Source: Hylemonella sp. (GTDB taxonomy: Bacteria > Pseudomonadota > Gammaproteobacteria > Burkholderiales > Burkholderiaceae_C). From it: 64,000 nt of DNA. Positions 24,090-32,842 of this stretch are shown here, piece by piece; within the stretch, counting starts at the first letter, position 1; each line of letters begins with the position of its first letter. Under the pieces are notes generated by a model. That model was not told the DNA's origin. It did no database searches and saw nothing but the letters and a program-made list of their open reading frames with translations. The stretch is from positions 458,728 to 522,727 of the forward strand of contig NZ_JAPZSV010000002.1 in the NCBI RefSeq assembly GCF_027532185.1. Reading direction: 5' to 3'. Position numbers and translations under genes: made by a program.

Positions 24090-24827
24090 GTGCAGACCAT
24101 CCTCAATATCTCCGCCTACAAATTCGTCCCCCTGCCCGACGCCCCGGCCCTGCGCGACCAGCTGCACGCGCGGGCCACGGCGCTGGCGCTCAAGGGCACG
24201 ATCCTGCTGGCCGAAGAGGGCATCAACCTCTTCCTCGCCGGCACCGAGGCGGCCGTGCGCAGTTTCGTGACCGAACTGCGGCAGGACACGCGCCTGCAGG
24301 ACCTGGCACCTAAGGAGAGCTGGTCGGAGCGTCAGCCCTTCCGCAAGATGCTGGTCAAGGTCAAGCGCGAGATCATCCGCATGAACCACCCCACGATCCG
24401 GCCTGCCGAAGGCCGCGCACCGGCGGTGCCCGCGGCCACCGTGAAACGCTGGCTGGACCAGGGCCATGATGACGCGGGCCGCCCCGTGGTGACGCTGGAC
24501 ACGCGCAACGCCTTCGAGGTGGATCACGGCAGCTTCGAGGGTGCCATCGACTGGCGCATCAGCAAGTTCTCCGATTTTCCAGCCGCTCTGCTGGCCCATA
24601 AGGACGAGCTCGCCGGCAAGACCGTCGTGAGCTTCTGCACCGGCGGCATCCGCTGCGAGAAGGCGGCGATCTACATGCAGGAGGCCGGTATCGAGCATGT
24701 CTACCAGCTCGAAGGCGGCATCCTGAAGTATTTCGAGGAGACCGGCGGTGTGCACTATCGTGGGGCCTGTTTTGTCTTTGACGAACGGGAGGCTTTGGGC
24801 CATGACCTGACGGCGCGCCAGCCGTAA
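24090..24827 (+). CDS. trhO: tRNA uridine(34) hydroxylase / rhodanese-like protein (TrhO/YceA family)
   Basis: A 245-residue protein with an N-terminal acylphosphatase-like fold ([17 protein letters not shown] near residues 36-52) and a rhodanese domain whose active loop is [10 protein letters not shown] with Cys183 and Cys189. This combination defines the TrhO/YceA family, which installs the 5-hydroxyl on wobble uridine in some tRNAs. It ends shortly after CFVFDERE, so the cysteine-rich C-terminal extension of the ~350-residue E. coli protein is missing, as in shorter homologues. The start is GTG at 24090 with no clear ribosome-binding site. Confidence 0.87.
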   Translation: MQTILNISAYKFVPLPDAPALRDQLHARATALALKGTILLAEEGINLFLAGTEAAVRSFVTELRQDTRLQDLAPKESWSERQPFRKMLVKVKREIIRMNHPTIRPAEGRAPAVPAATVKRWLDQGHDDAGRPVVTLDTRNAFEVDHGSFEGAIDWRISKFSDFPAALLAHKDELAGKTVVSFCTGGIRCEKAAIYMQEAGIEHVYQLEGGILKYFEETGGVHYRGACFVFDEREALGHDLTARQP

Positions 24828-24884
24828 CTTATTCCCGTTTCGCTCCGAAGACGGGGCTGGAGCGCGGACCTGTTTCGGCATACC

Positions 24885-25910
24885 ATGGATGCACCCCAGG
24901 CAACTCCCGCAGCCATGCCGCGCGCCCCGTACACCGCCCCCCGACCGGCCAACGCACTGCGCCGGCGCTGTGTCCTGCTACTGGGGATCCTCGGCCCCTG
25001 GCTCAGCGGCGGCTGTTCGCCGCCAGCGCCCCTGCGACTCGTCGGCCATCCCTGGCCCGGGCATGAACCGTTTTTCCTGGCGCAGCATCTGGGGTATCTG
25101 CCGGCCCAGCCCCTGCTGCAGCTGCAGGAGACCGCCACCTTGCAGGAATCGCTGCAGCGTCTGCGCGAGTCGCGCGCCGACGGCGCCATGCTGCCGCTGA
25201 GCGACGTGCTGCAGCTGCGGGATGAAGGACTGAAACTGCAGGTGGTGCTGGTGCTGGACGTCTCGCGCGGGGCCGATGTGGTGCTGATGCAGACCGGCCT
25301 GCGCGGCCTGTCTGCATTGCGCGGACAGCGTGTCGGAGTGGAGAACAGCAGCCAGGGCACGCTGATGCTCCAGCTGGCCCTGGACAAAGCGGGCCTGCAG
25401 GCGGGGGACGTGCAGATCGAGCGCCTGCCTTACGAGCAGCATGAACTGGCCTGGGAGCGGCGCGACGTCCATGCTCTCGTGACCCACGAACCCGTGGCCA
25501 GCCGGCTGCTCGCACGCGGCGCCTACGCGGCGCTCAACACGCGCCAGCTGCCCGATACCCTGTTCCACGTCCTGGCCGTACGCAGCGATGTGCTGCCCCT
25601 GCATGGGGATGCGATGCGCGCTGCGCTGGCCGGCTATTTCCAGGCACTGGACTACCAACGTGGCAATCCCTGGGATGCGGCCTACCGGATGGCGCCGCGC
25701 CTTCAGCTCAGTGCCGAGGCCCTGCTGGAGGCCATGCGCGGACTGGAACAGCCTGACCGCCTGGGTAACCGTCGCTACCTCGCTGAAACCGACAGCGCCC
25801 TGCAGCGCATCGCCCTGCAACTGGCTCCGCTGATGGAGCGCGCGGGCCTGTTGCGCCAGCCGGTCTCCCTGATCGATCTGGACAGCAGCGAGTACCTGCC
25901 AAGATCCTGA
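24885..25910 (+). CDS. NMT1/SsuA-like ABC-type substrate-binding protein
   Basis: A 341-residue exported protein. The N-terminus has an arginine patch, a hydrophobic stretch and LSGGC near residue 44, close to a lipobox but not canonical. The body resembles the THI5/NMT1/SsuA solute-binding fold: HPWPGHEPFFLAQHLGYL at the start, LRGLSALRGQRVGVE near 140, and a hinge region VHALVTHEP. No permease or ATPase gene is near, so it is an orphan binding protein. A chemoreceptor gene follows after 140 bases but has its own promoter-like sequence. Ligand unknown; aromatic, sulfonate or pyrimidine-type ligands are typical of the fold. Confidence 0.8.
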   Translation: MDAPQATPAAMPRAPYTAPRPANALRRRCVLLLGILGPWLSGGCSPPAPLRLVGHPWPGHEPFFLAQHLGYLPAQPLLQLQETATLQESLQRLRESRADGAMLPLSDVLQLRDEGLKLQVVLVLDVSRGADVVLMQTGLRGLSALRGQRVGVENSSQGTLMLQLALDKAGLQAGDVQIERLPYEQHELAWERRDVHALVTHEPVASRLLARGAYAALNTRQLPDTLFHVLAVRSDVLPLHGDAMRAALAGYFQALDYQRGNPWDAAYRMAPRLQLSAEALLEAMRGLEQPDRLGNRRYLAETDSALQRIALQLAPLMERAGLLRQPVSLIDLDSSEYLPRS

Positions 25911-25928
25911 GAACCTCCGCGCTCCGTG

Positions 25929-25952
25929 CAAATGCCACACAAGCGGCATTTG
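25929..25952. other. Perfect 8-bp-stem hairpin between binding-protein gene and MCP gene
   Basis: CAAATGCC-ACACAAGC-GGCATTTG. It follows the substrate-binding gene stop by 18 bases and precedes the MCP promoter. There is no T run, so it is at best a weak terminator or an RNA-stabilising stem. Confidence 0.4.
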
Positions 25953-25975
25953 GTGCAGCGGCGCACCACCGGCTC

Positions 25976-26002
25976 TCAAGGCGACGCGGATTCTGCCGAT
26001 GT
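25976..26002 (+). promoter_or_regulatory. Sigma-28 (FliA)-like promoter of MCP gene
   Basis: TCAAGGCG, 11 bases, then GCCGATGT. Spacing and -10 match the flagellar sigma-28 consensus (TAAAGTTT-N11-GCCGATAA) well and the -35 partly. It lies 47 bases before the MCP start. Confidence 0.65.
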
Positions 26003-26049
26003 AAGCTTGCAGGGCATCTCTGTCGTCAGGATTTCCAGGAGTCTCCTAC

Positions 26050-28011
26050 ATGAACGGTTTTTTCGGGCCAGCCACCGCCCTGATGGCGCGCCTGCGCTTC
26101 AGCTACAAGTTCGCCCTGTCCGGCCTCGTCGCCCTGGCCTTGCTGCTCTACATGGGGGTCACGGAAATCACGACGCTGCACTCGCGTGTCAGCATGATCG
26201 CCTCGGAGCGGGCCGCCGTCGCGCTTATGGCGGACCTGGTCGAGTGGAACAAGGTGCTGATCGAGAGCCGCCGCATCGCCATCACCTCTGCACCGGGTGA
26301 CGCGGCGGTACGCCAGCGCTTCCAGGACAACGCCAAGGCGGTCAATGCCGTGCTCAAGCGCATCGAGGAGGGTGTGGCGAAATCCGCGCCCTGGTTCGAC
26401 ATGAGCAAGGAGCTCAAGGGGCTGCAGGACGGCTGGACGGAGCTGCAGAAGAAGGTCGAGGCGCTACCGCTGGACGGCGAGTTCGCGCAGAAGGCCTTTG
26501 CGGCGCATGCTCCTGAATACGGCCGGCTCTACGCCTTCATGCGCGACATGGGCAACAAGTCGCGCATGGCGCTGGACCCCGACCTCGATCTCTTCTACCT
26601 CGGCTACCCGCTGGCCAACAACACACCGAGTACCGCCGGCATCGCCGTGCGCATGGCAGCCTACGCCACCTTGAACGTCACGCGCGGCGACATCAAGCCG
26701 GGTGACAAGGTCTTCTACGAGGTCACGGATGCACGTCTCAGCGACACCTTCGGCACCGTGGAGAGCATGCTGTCCCAGGCCATGAAGGCCAACCCAGAGG
26801 TCGAGAGCCGACTCAGCAAGAATTTCTCCCAGCTCAAGGACAGCTCCAAGGAGTTCACCGCCTTCATCCGCAAGAACTTCACCTCGGCCGAGACCATCGG
26901 TGTCACCCAGCAGCAGGTGGGCCAGGCTTCGCAGGCCACCATCGATGCCGCCTGGGCACTGGTCGAGGCCAACCGCAAGACCATGGATGACCTGCTGACG
27001 CAGCGCGCAAGCAGCGCCGCGCTCAAGCGCAATGTGCTGGGCCTGGTGCTGGGTCTGGGGCTGCTGCTCTCGATCTATCTCTACATGGGCATGTACTTCG
27101 GCATCGCTGGCGCCATGCAACAGGCCAAGCAGGCCGGCCGTGCCATCGCCGCCGGAGAGCTGGGCACGGTGCCCCTGCCCTCCACACGCGACGAGTTCGC
27201 CGATCTGATGCAGGACCTGCGCCAGGCCGACCAATCGCTGATGGGCATCATCAGCAATGTCAAGAACGCCGCCGAGTCCATTGCCACGGCCTCCGCCGAG
27301 ATTGCACAGGGTAACGCGGATCTGAGCCAGCGCACCGAGCAGCAGGCCGGATCGCTGGAGCAGACCGCTTCGGCCATGAGCAGCCTGACCCAGACCGTGC
27401 AGCACAGCGCCGACAACGCGCGTCAGGCGACGCAGCTGGCGGCCACGGCGTCGGAGGTGGCGGCACGTGGCGGCCAGGCCGTGGGCGAAGTGGTCAGCAC
27501 CATGGCGGGCATCCAGCAAGCCTCGCAGAAGATCAACGACATCATCGGCGTGATCGACGGTATCGCTTTCCAGACCAACATCCTGGCGCTCAATGCAGCG
27601 GTCGAAGCGGCCCGCGCGGGCGAGCAGGGCCGCGGTTTCGCGGTGGTGGCCGGGGAGGTGCGCAATCTCGCAGGCCGCAGCGCCGAGGCCGCCAAGGAGA
27701 TCAAGGCCCTGATCTCGGACAGCGTCGGGCAGGTCGACAACGGCTCGCGCCTGGTCAGCGACGCGGGACAGACCATGGGCGAGATCGTGGCCCAGGTCCG
27801 GCGCGTCACTGATCTGATCGGCGAAATCAGCACGGCCACGGTGGAGCAGTCCTCAGGCATTGCACGGGTCAACGACTCGATCACCGGCATCGACCAGATG
27901 ACGCAGCAGAACTCCGCCCTGGTCGAGGAATCGGCCGCTGCCGCAGCCAGCCTGCGCGATCAGGCCAATCGTCTGAACGAAATGGTCAGCGTCTTCAAGA
28001 TCCGGAACTGA
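26050..28011 (+). CDS. Methyl-accepting chemotaxis protein
   Basis: A 653-residue inner-membrane chemoreceptor. Transmembrane helix 1 is at about 20-38, a mainly helical periplasmic sensor domain covers ~40-325, and helix 2 is at about 327-350. A HAMP-like linker follows, then the cytoplasmic signalling domain with the conserved tip [20 protein letters not shown] near residue 510. There is no C-terminal NWETF-type pentapeptide for CheR/CheB tethering; the protein ends VFKIRN. A sigma-28-like promoter supports expression with flagellar genes. The ligand is unknown; the upstream periplasmic binding protein is one possible partner. Confidence 0.95.
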   Translation: MNGFFGPATALMARLRFSYKFALSGLVALALLLYMGVTEITTLHSRVSMIASERAAVALMADLVEWNKVLIESRRIAITSAPGDAAVRQRFQDNAKAVNAVLKRIEEGVAKSAPWFDMSKELKGLQDGWTELQKKVEALPLDGEFAQKAFAAHAPEYGRLYAFMRDMGNKSRMALDPDLDLFYLGYPLANNTPSTAGIAVRMAAYATLNVTRGDIKPGDKVFYEVTDARLSDTFGTVESMLSQAMKANPEVESRLSKNFSQLKDSSKEFTAFIRKNFTSAETIGVTQQQVGQASQATIDAAWALVEANRKTMDDLLTQRASSAALKRNVLGLVLGLGLLLSIYLYMGMYFGIAGAMQQAKQAGRAIAAGELGTVPLPSTRDEFADLMQDLRQADQSLMGIISNVKNAAESIATASAEIAQGNADLSQRTEQQAGSLEQTASAMSSLTQTVQHSADNARQATQLAATASEVAARGGQAVGEVVSTMAGIQQASQKINDIIGVIDGIAFQTNILALNAAVEAARAGEQGRGFAVVAGEVRNLAGRSAEAAKEIKALISDSVGQVDNGSRLVSDAGQTMGEIVAQVRRVTDLIGEISTATVEQSSGIARVNDSITGIDQMTQQNSALVEESAAAAASLRDQANRLNEMVSVFKIRN

Positions 28012-28023
28012 GCCCGGCCACGT

Positions 28024-28920
28024 TCAGGGCACGAAGCGACGCTCAGGCAGCGGGATGAACTCGGTCTCGCCCGGGACCTGGCCCAGGCGCTGGGCCTCCC
28101 AGTCCGCGGCCGCCTGCACGATGCGCTCCTTGCGGCTGGAGACAAAGTTCCACCACATGTGACGCGGACCGTCCAGCGGCGCGCCGCCGATCACGACCAG
28201 ACGCGCGGCCTGGGCGCCGGCGCGGATGCGCGCCATCTCACCGGCTGGCAACACCGCCATCTGGCGAGCCGACAAGAGTCCGTCACCGATCTGAAGATCC
28301 TGGTCCACCGCATAGACCGCGCGCTCCTCGTAAAGCGGCGGCAGATCGAAGACACCGCCCGCGGGCAGCTGCACGTCGAGGTAGAGCGTGGGCATGTAGA
28401 CCGCCACCGGCGAGCGATGGCCCCAGGCCTCGCCGATCAGCAGGCGCACGGTGGCATCGCCCACCTGCAGCTGCGGGATGGCGCTGGCTGGTGTGTGCAC
28501 GAAGCTCGGCGCGTCTTCCTCGTGCGCACGCGGCAGCGCAGCCCAGAGCTGCAGGCCGTGGATGCGATAGTGCTGGTCCAGCAGGTCATCGGGTTTGCGC
28601 TCGGAATGCACGATGCCGCGCCCCGCCGTCATCCAGTTGATGGCACCAGGCTCGATGCGCTGCAGCGAACCCACGCTGTCACGGTGCATCTGCGCGCCCT
28701 CGAAGAGGTAGGTCACGGTGGCCAGGCCGATGTGCGGGTGCGCGCGCACGTCGTGCTCGCGCCCCGGCGTCTCGGTGACGGGACCAAAGTGGTCGAAGAA
28801 GATGAAGGGGCCGACCGCGCGCCTGGCGACGGCCGGCAGGACACGGCGCACGATGAAACCGCCGCCGAGATCTTTCTCGTGGCCCGACAGGATCAGCAGT
28901 GGATGGGGCATGAAAATCAC
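28024..28920 (-). CDS. Pirin family protein
   Basis: A 298-residue bicupin. The N-terminal cupin shows FFDHFGP, the metal ligands HPHIGLATVTYLFEG, and RGIVHSE. The C-terminal cupin is degenerate. Pirins bind iron and some are quercetin 2,3-dioxygenases; the true substrate is not predictable. It is the last gene of a minus-strand run with a flavodoxin, DoxX and a second pirin gene, all downstream of a divergent LysR gene at 30828. It is only 12 bases from the MCP stop (convergent). Confidence 0.9.
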   Translation of the reverse strand: MIFMPHPLLILSGHEKDLGGGFIVRRVLPAVARRAVGPFIFFDHFGPVTETPGREHDVRAHPHIGLATVTYLFEGAQMHRDSVGSLQRIEPGAINWMTAGRGIVHSERKPDDLLDQHYRIHGLQLWAALPRAHEEDAPSFVHTPASAIPQLQVGDATVRLLIGEAWGHRSPVAVYMPTLYLDVQLPAGGVFDLPPLYEERAVYAVDQDLQIGDGLLSARQMAVLPAGEMARIRAGAQAARLVVIGGAPLDGPRHMWWNFVSSRKERIVQAAADWEAQRLGQVPGETEFIPLPERRFVP

Positions 28921-28958
28921 TCCTCAGAGCGCACTGTAGCCTGCCGGGTGCGGCACGC

Positions 28959-29513
28959 TCAGCTGCGCAGCTTGCGGGCCACCTCGGCCACACGCTGGCC
29001 GTAGGCCTTGGCGGTCTCGAGGTCGCCCTGCGGGATCTCGTCGACGCTGGCGTCCGAGGGGGACTGCACCAGCAGGCCGACCGAGCCCCCGAGGTTGTTG
29101 ATATCGTTGCGCGTGGCGGCCTTGCTGTTGGAGGGCAGCAGGCCCAGGCTGACCCAGATACCGCCGTGCTGCGAAGCCAGGGTCTGCAGATAGATCAGGC
29201 TGACCTGCTTGTCGCCGTTGAAGCTCGCGCTGTTGGTGAAACCGCCGAACACCTTGTCCTTCCAGCCCTGCGAGAACCAGGCCTTGGAGCTGGCGTCGGC
29301 GAACTTCTTGAACTGCCAGCTCACCATGCCCATGTAGGTCGGCGCGCCGAGAATGATCGCATCTGCAGCAGCGAGGGTCTCCCAGCCGCCTGCGGGCAGG
29401 TTGCCCTCGGCGTCGATGGCCAGCAGCTCGGCCTGGGCGCCCTGCGCCACGGTCTGCGCCACGCGCTGGGTGTGGCCGTAGCCGGAATGATAGACAACAA
29501 CGACTTTTGCCAT
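28959..29513 (-). CDS. Flavodoxin-fold NAD(P)H:quinone oxidoreductase (WrbA-like)
   Basis: A 184-residue FMN protein. The phosphate-binding loop is YHSGYGHTQ at residues 8-16, and LGAPTYMGMVSWQFKKF near 75-90 is the typical flavin-isoalloxazine segment of the WrbA/NADPH-dependent FMN reductase group. Such enzymes reduce quinones by two electrons and prevent radical cycling. Its place between two pirin genes and a DoxX gene supports a role in quinone or electrophile stress. The ATG has AGGAG upstream (minus strand). Confidence 0.9.
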   Translation of the reverse strand: MAKVVVVYHSGYGHTQRVAQTVAQGAQAELLAIDAEGNLPAGGWETLAAADAIILGAPTYMGMVSWQFKKFADASSKAWFSQGWKDKVFGGFTNSASFNGDKQVSLIYLQTLASQHGGIWVSLGLLPSNSKAATRNDINNLGGSVGLLVQSPSDASVDEIPQGDLETAKAYGQRVAEVARKLRS

Positions 29514-29554
29514 GGTTTAACTCCTGTGTAGTAAAGGATGGGGGAATAAAGGGT

Positions 29555-29962
29555 TCAGGCGCGACGAGCGTCCAGACTCCAGGCACCTGCGCCGTGCGAG
29601 GCCAGCAACAGCAGACCACCAGTCACGGCAACGTTCTTGAAGAAAAGAAGCTGCTGCATGAAAGCCTGCTCGGCCGGCACGCTCCAGTAGGCGTGGAAGA
29701 AGAAGCTCGCCACCAGCGTGAACAGCGCCAGGGCCAGCGCAGCGAGGCGGGTCTGATAGCCCACGATCAGTGCCAGGCCGCCCAGCACTTCCACCGCAAT
29801 CGCTAGGGCCGCGCCCACGGCCGGCAGCGGCAGCCCGACCGAGCCGATGTAAGCCACGGTGCCGGCAAAGCCCGTGATCTTGGAAATGCCCGCAGGCAGG
29901 AAGAGCGCGGCGATCAGCAGACGGCCGGCGAGGCTCAGGGGGTTTTGCAGTGAGGCCAGCAT
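29555..29962 (-). CDS. DoxX family membrane protein
   Basis: A 135-residue integral membrane protein with four predicted helices. The family signatures are GRLLIAALFLPAGISKI at residues 10-26, GLALIVGYQTRLAALALALFT in the middle, and the HAYWSVPAEQAFMQQLLFFKN loop region (shown here in part). DoxX proteins are linked to thiosulfate:quinone oxidation in archaea and to oxidant responses in bacteria. The start is the ATG ending at 29962 with AAGGAG upstream; a longer frame reading into the pirin gene is a shadow. It lies 34 bases after the pirin gene 29997, in one operon. Confidence 0.88.
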   Translation of the reverse strand: MLASLQNPLSLAGRLLIAALFLPAGISKITGFAGTVAYIGSVGLPLPAVGAALAIAVEVLGGLALIVGYQTRLAALALALFTLVASFFFHAYWSVPAEQAFMQQLLFFKNVAVTGGLLLLASHGAGAWSLDARRA

Positions 29963-29996
29963 GAGAAATGCTCCTTGTGAAAAGTGACAGACGACA

Positions 29997-30698
29997 TCAG
30001 GCAGCGAGGTCGAACACCAGCACCTCGGCGTCGCGCCCGGCCTTGAGCGAGAGATGGTCTTCCTCGGCCAGCAGCGCGGCGTCACCGCCGCTGAGCTTCT
30101 GACCATTGACTTCCAGTTCCCCGCGCACCAGGTGCACATAGGCCTTGCGTGCCGGGTCCAGCGCCAGCTCAGCCGACTCGGCACCGTCGAACAGACCGGC
30201 GTACAGGCGCGCATCGGCATGGAGCTTCACCGAGCCCTGGGCCGCATCGGGCGAGGCCACCAGGCGCAGGCTGCCGCGCTTCTCAGCCTCGGCGAAACTC
30301 TTCTGCTCGTAGCTGGCCGGGATGCCGCGCACATTCGGCTCGATCCAGATCTGCAGGAAGTGCGTGGTGTCCTGCGGCGCGTGGTTGAACTCGCTGTGCA
30401 TCACGCCACGGCCCGCGCTCATGCGCTGCACGTCGCCCGGCGGAATCGCCCGGCCATTGCCCATGTTGTCCTTGTGCGCCAGTTCACCCGAGAGCACGTA
30501 GCTGATGATCTCCATGTCGCGATGCCCGTGCGTGCCAAAGCCCGTGCCGGGGGCGATGCGGTCCTCGTTGATCACACGCAGATTGCCCCAGCCCATGTGC
30601 TCGGGGTCGTAGTAGCCGGCGAAGGAAAAACTGTGGAAGGACTTGAGCCAGCCGTGGTCGGCGTAGCCGCGGTCCTGGGACTTGCGTAGGTTCAGCAT
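29997..30698 (-). CDS. Pirin family protein (YhhW/quercetinase-like)
   Basis: A 233-residue bicupin close to E. coli YhhW. The metal-binding HGHRDMEIISYVLSG is at about 57-71, with GRGVMHSEFNH near 102. YhhW has quercetinase activity in vitro, but the natural substrate is unknown. It is the first gene of the operon pirin-doxX-flavodoxin-pirin and is divergent from the LysR gene at 30828; the 129-base gap holds a LysR-type dyad. Ribosome-binding site AAGGAG before the ATG. Confidence 0.92.
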   Translation of the reverse strand: MLNLRKSQDRGYADHGWLKSFHSFSFAGYYDPEHMGWGNLRVINEDRIAPGTGFGTHGHRDMEIISYVLSGELAHKDNMGNGRAIPPGDVQRMSAGRGVMHSEFNHAPQDTTHFLQIWIEPNVRGIPASYEQKSFAEAEKRGSLRLVASPDAAQGSVKLHADARLYAGLFDGAESAELALDPARKAYVHLVRGELEVNGQKLSGGDAALLAEEDHLSLKAGRDAEVLVFDLAA

Positions 30699-30796
30699 GA
30701 TGGCTCCTTCTTCGTGGGTGCAGGCGCCCTGCCTGCGATGGGATGAACTTTAGGCTCCCGCCCGCGCTTTGCGATCCATGCGCTTTGATGGCATGA

Positions 30797-30811
30797 TTCA
30801 AATAAATTGAA
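30797..30811. promoter_or_regulatory. LysR-type operator between pirin and LysR genes
   Basis: TTCAA-ATAAA-TTGAA is a perfect 5-base-arm dyad of T-N11-A form, followed by ATTGA...TCAAT. It lies 16 bases before the LysR ATG in an AT-rich stretch between divergent genes, the usual place for LysR autoregulation and target activation. Confidence 0.6.
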
Positions 30812-30827
30812 GCAAAATCAATTCACC

Positions 30828-31802
30828 ATGCAAACCGCCCGCGACGTTCTGACCCCCGACGCTCTCGCCATGCTGCAGGCCATCGAAGATGCCGGCAGCT
30901 TCGCCGCCGCCGCCCGCGGCCTGGGCCTGGTGCCCAGCGCCCTGACCTACCGCGTGCGCCAGATCGAGGACGCGCTCGACGTGCTGCTCTATGACCGCAG
31001 CTCACGCCAGGCCCGGCTTACGGCAGCCGGTGCCGAGCTGCTGCGCGAAGGCCAGCGCCTGCTGCAGGAGATCGACGCCGTGGCCCACCGCGTCAAGCGC
31101 GTGGCCACGGGCTGGGAAGCCCAGTTCACCGTCACGCTCGACGGCATCATCCACCGCACCACGGCCATGGAGCTCTGCGAGAGCTTCTTCGCCCTGGGCG
31201 CGCCCACACGCCTCAAGCTGCGCGAGGAAACGCTCTCGGGCACGGTGGAGACCCTGACCAGCGGCCAGGCTGACCTGGCCATCGGCGTGGTGCTCGACTC
31301 GGGGACCCTGGCCGGCGTGCAGAGCAAGCCCCTGGGCACCATGGCGTTCGTCTACGCCGTCGCCCCGCACCATCCGCTGGCTGCACTGCCCGAGCCCTTG
31401 AGCGATGAACAGCTGCTGCGCCACCGCGCCGTGGCCGTGGCCGACACGGCGCAGCGCGGCGGCGGCCTCACCATCGGCCTGCTGGCCGGGCAGGATGTGT
31501 TCACCGTGGCCACCATGCAGTCCAAGCTCGACGCGCAGCTGCGCGGCCTGGGCGGCGGCTTTCTGCCCGAATGCATGGCGCGCCCGCACATCGAAGCCGG
31601 CCGCCTGGTCGTCAAGAAAACCGAGCGGCCGCAGCGCGTGGTGCGCGTGAGCTATGCCTGGCGCAGCAGCAACGGACGCAGCACCGGCCGCGCCCTGCAA
31701 TGGTGGTTGCAGCAGCTGGAAAGCCAGGCCACGCGGGACGCCCTGCTCGGTCCGTTACAGTGGCAAGCAGACAACCCCAAAAAACGGAGATCCAGCCGAT
31801 GA
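30828..31802 (+). CDS. LysR-family transcriptional regulator
   Basis: A 324-residue regulator with the N-terminal winged helix-turn-helix (SFAAAARGLGLVPSALTYRV near residue 25) and a C-terminal substrate-binding domain. The ATG at 30828 is preferred over a TTG seven codons upstream. It is divergent from the pirin operon and overlaps the next gene by ATGA (31799-31802). Its DNA-binding domain resembles that of the LysR protein at 55814, which also sits by a pirin gene, so the two look like paralogues. The inducer is unknown. Confidence 0.92.
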   Translation: MQTARDVLTPDALAMLQAIEDAGSFAAAARGLGLVPSALTYRVRQIEDALDVLLYDRSSRQARLTAAGAELLREGQRLLQEIDAVAHRVKRVATGWEAQFTVTLDGIIHRTTAMELCESFFALGAPTRLKLREETLSGTVETLTSGQADLAIGVVLDSGTLAGVQSKPLGTMAFVYAVAPHHPLAALPEPLSDEQLLRHRAVAVADTAQRGGGLTIGLLAGQDVFTVATMQSKLDAQLRGLGGGFLPECMARPHIEAGRLVVKKTERPQRVVRVSYAWRSSNGRSTGRALQWWLQQLESQATRDALLGPLQWQADNPKKRRSSR

Positions 31803-32842
31803 AAGATTCCCAGCACTTTGCCGTGATCGGCGCCGGCATGGCCGGCGTCGCCTGCGCCCGCACCCTGGTCCAGGCCGGCCACCAAGTCACCCTGGTGGAG
31901 AAGAGCCGGGGCGCAGGCGGCCGCATGTCCACACGCAACACCGAATTCGGCAGCTTCGACCACGGCACCCAGTACTTCACCGTACGCGATGCGCGCTTCG
32001 AGTTGGCCCTCCAGACCGTGCCCGGCCTGTGCCGCCCCTGGAGCGCCAACGCCGTGCGCGTGCTCGACCCGCTGGGCCGGGTGGTCGCCGCGGCCCTGCC
32101 CGCGCGCGAACCGCACTGGGTGGCCGTGCCCGGCATGAACGCGCTGGTCAAGCGCTGGGCCGAGCCGCTGCAGGCCGCCGAGCGCATGCGGACCGAGACC
32201 CGGGTGGTGAAGATCGCGCGCGACGCGCTCAGCGCCCAGCGCTGGCAGCTGCACACCGAGGGCGTGGACGGCGAACGCCATGTCTATTCCGGCTTCGACG
32301 CCGTGCTGCTGGCCATGCCCGCTGAGCAGGCGCACGAGTTGCTGCGCGCCTCGCAGCTGGTCGAGAACCTGGCGCAGCGCATCGGCGAGGTCGAGACCGC
32401 CCCCTGCTGGACGCTGATGGTCGCCTTCCCTCAGGCCATGCAACCGGGCATGAACACCCTGGGCCCGCAGTGGAATGCGGCGCGCAGCACGCACCACCGC
32501 ATCGCCTGGGTGGCGCGCGAGTCCAGCAAGCCGCAGCGCGGCCCCATCGAGCGCTGGACCGCCCAGGCCAGCAAGGAATGGTCGCAGGAGCACCTGGAGG
32601 ACGATGCCGAGCGGGTGCTGGGCAAGATGCTCAAGGCCTTTGCCGAAGTCACCGGCATCCGTGCCGAGCCCAGCCACGCCACCGTGCACCGCTGGCGCTA
32701 CGCCCAGACCGTGCGTCCGCTGGGCGCCAGCCATCTCTGGCACGCCCACGCGCGCATCGGCGTCTGCGGTGACTGGTGCCTGGGCCATCGCGTGGAGGAC
32801 GCTTTCATCTCGGGTCTGGAACTCGCGCTGGCCGCGGCCTAG
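31799..32842 (+). CDS. FAD/NAD(P)-binding oxidoreductase (renalase/amine-oxidase-like)
   Basis: A 347-residue flavoprotein beginning at the ATG overlapping the LysR stop. The dinucleotide motif is VIGAGMAGVACARTL near residue 8, followed by VEKSRGAGGRMSTR, the segment shared by renalase and amine-oxidase-like proteins. The C-terminal RWRYAQ and GVCGDWCLG complete the FAD site. The natural substrate is unknown. It forms a tight run with LysR (overlap) and gluQ (zero-base gap), so all may be co-transcribed. Confidence 0.87.
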   Translation: MKDSQHFAVIGAGMAGVACARTLVQAGHQVTLVEKSRGAGGRMSTRNTEFGSFDHGTQYFTVRDARFELALQTVPGLCRPWSANAVRVLDPLGRVVAAALPAREPHWVAVPGMNALVKRWAEPLQAAERMRTETRVVKIARDALSAQRWQLHTEGVDGERHVYSGFDAVLLAMPAEQAHELLRASQLVENLAQRIGEVETAPCWTLMVAFPQAMQPGMNTLGPQWNAARSTHHRIAWVARESSKPQRGPIERWTAQASKEWSQEHLEDDAERVLGKMLKAFAEVTGIRAEPSHATVHRWRYAQTVRPLGASHLWHAHARIGVCGDWCLGHRVEDAFISGLELALAAA

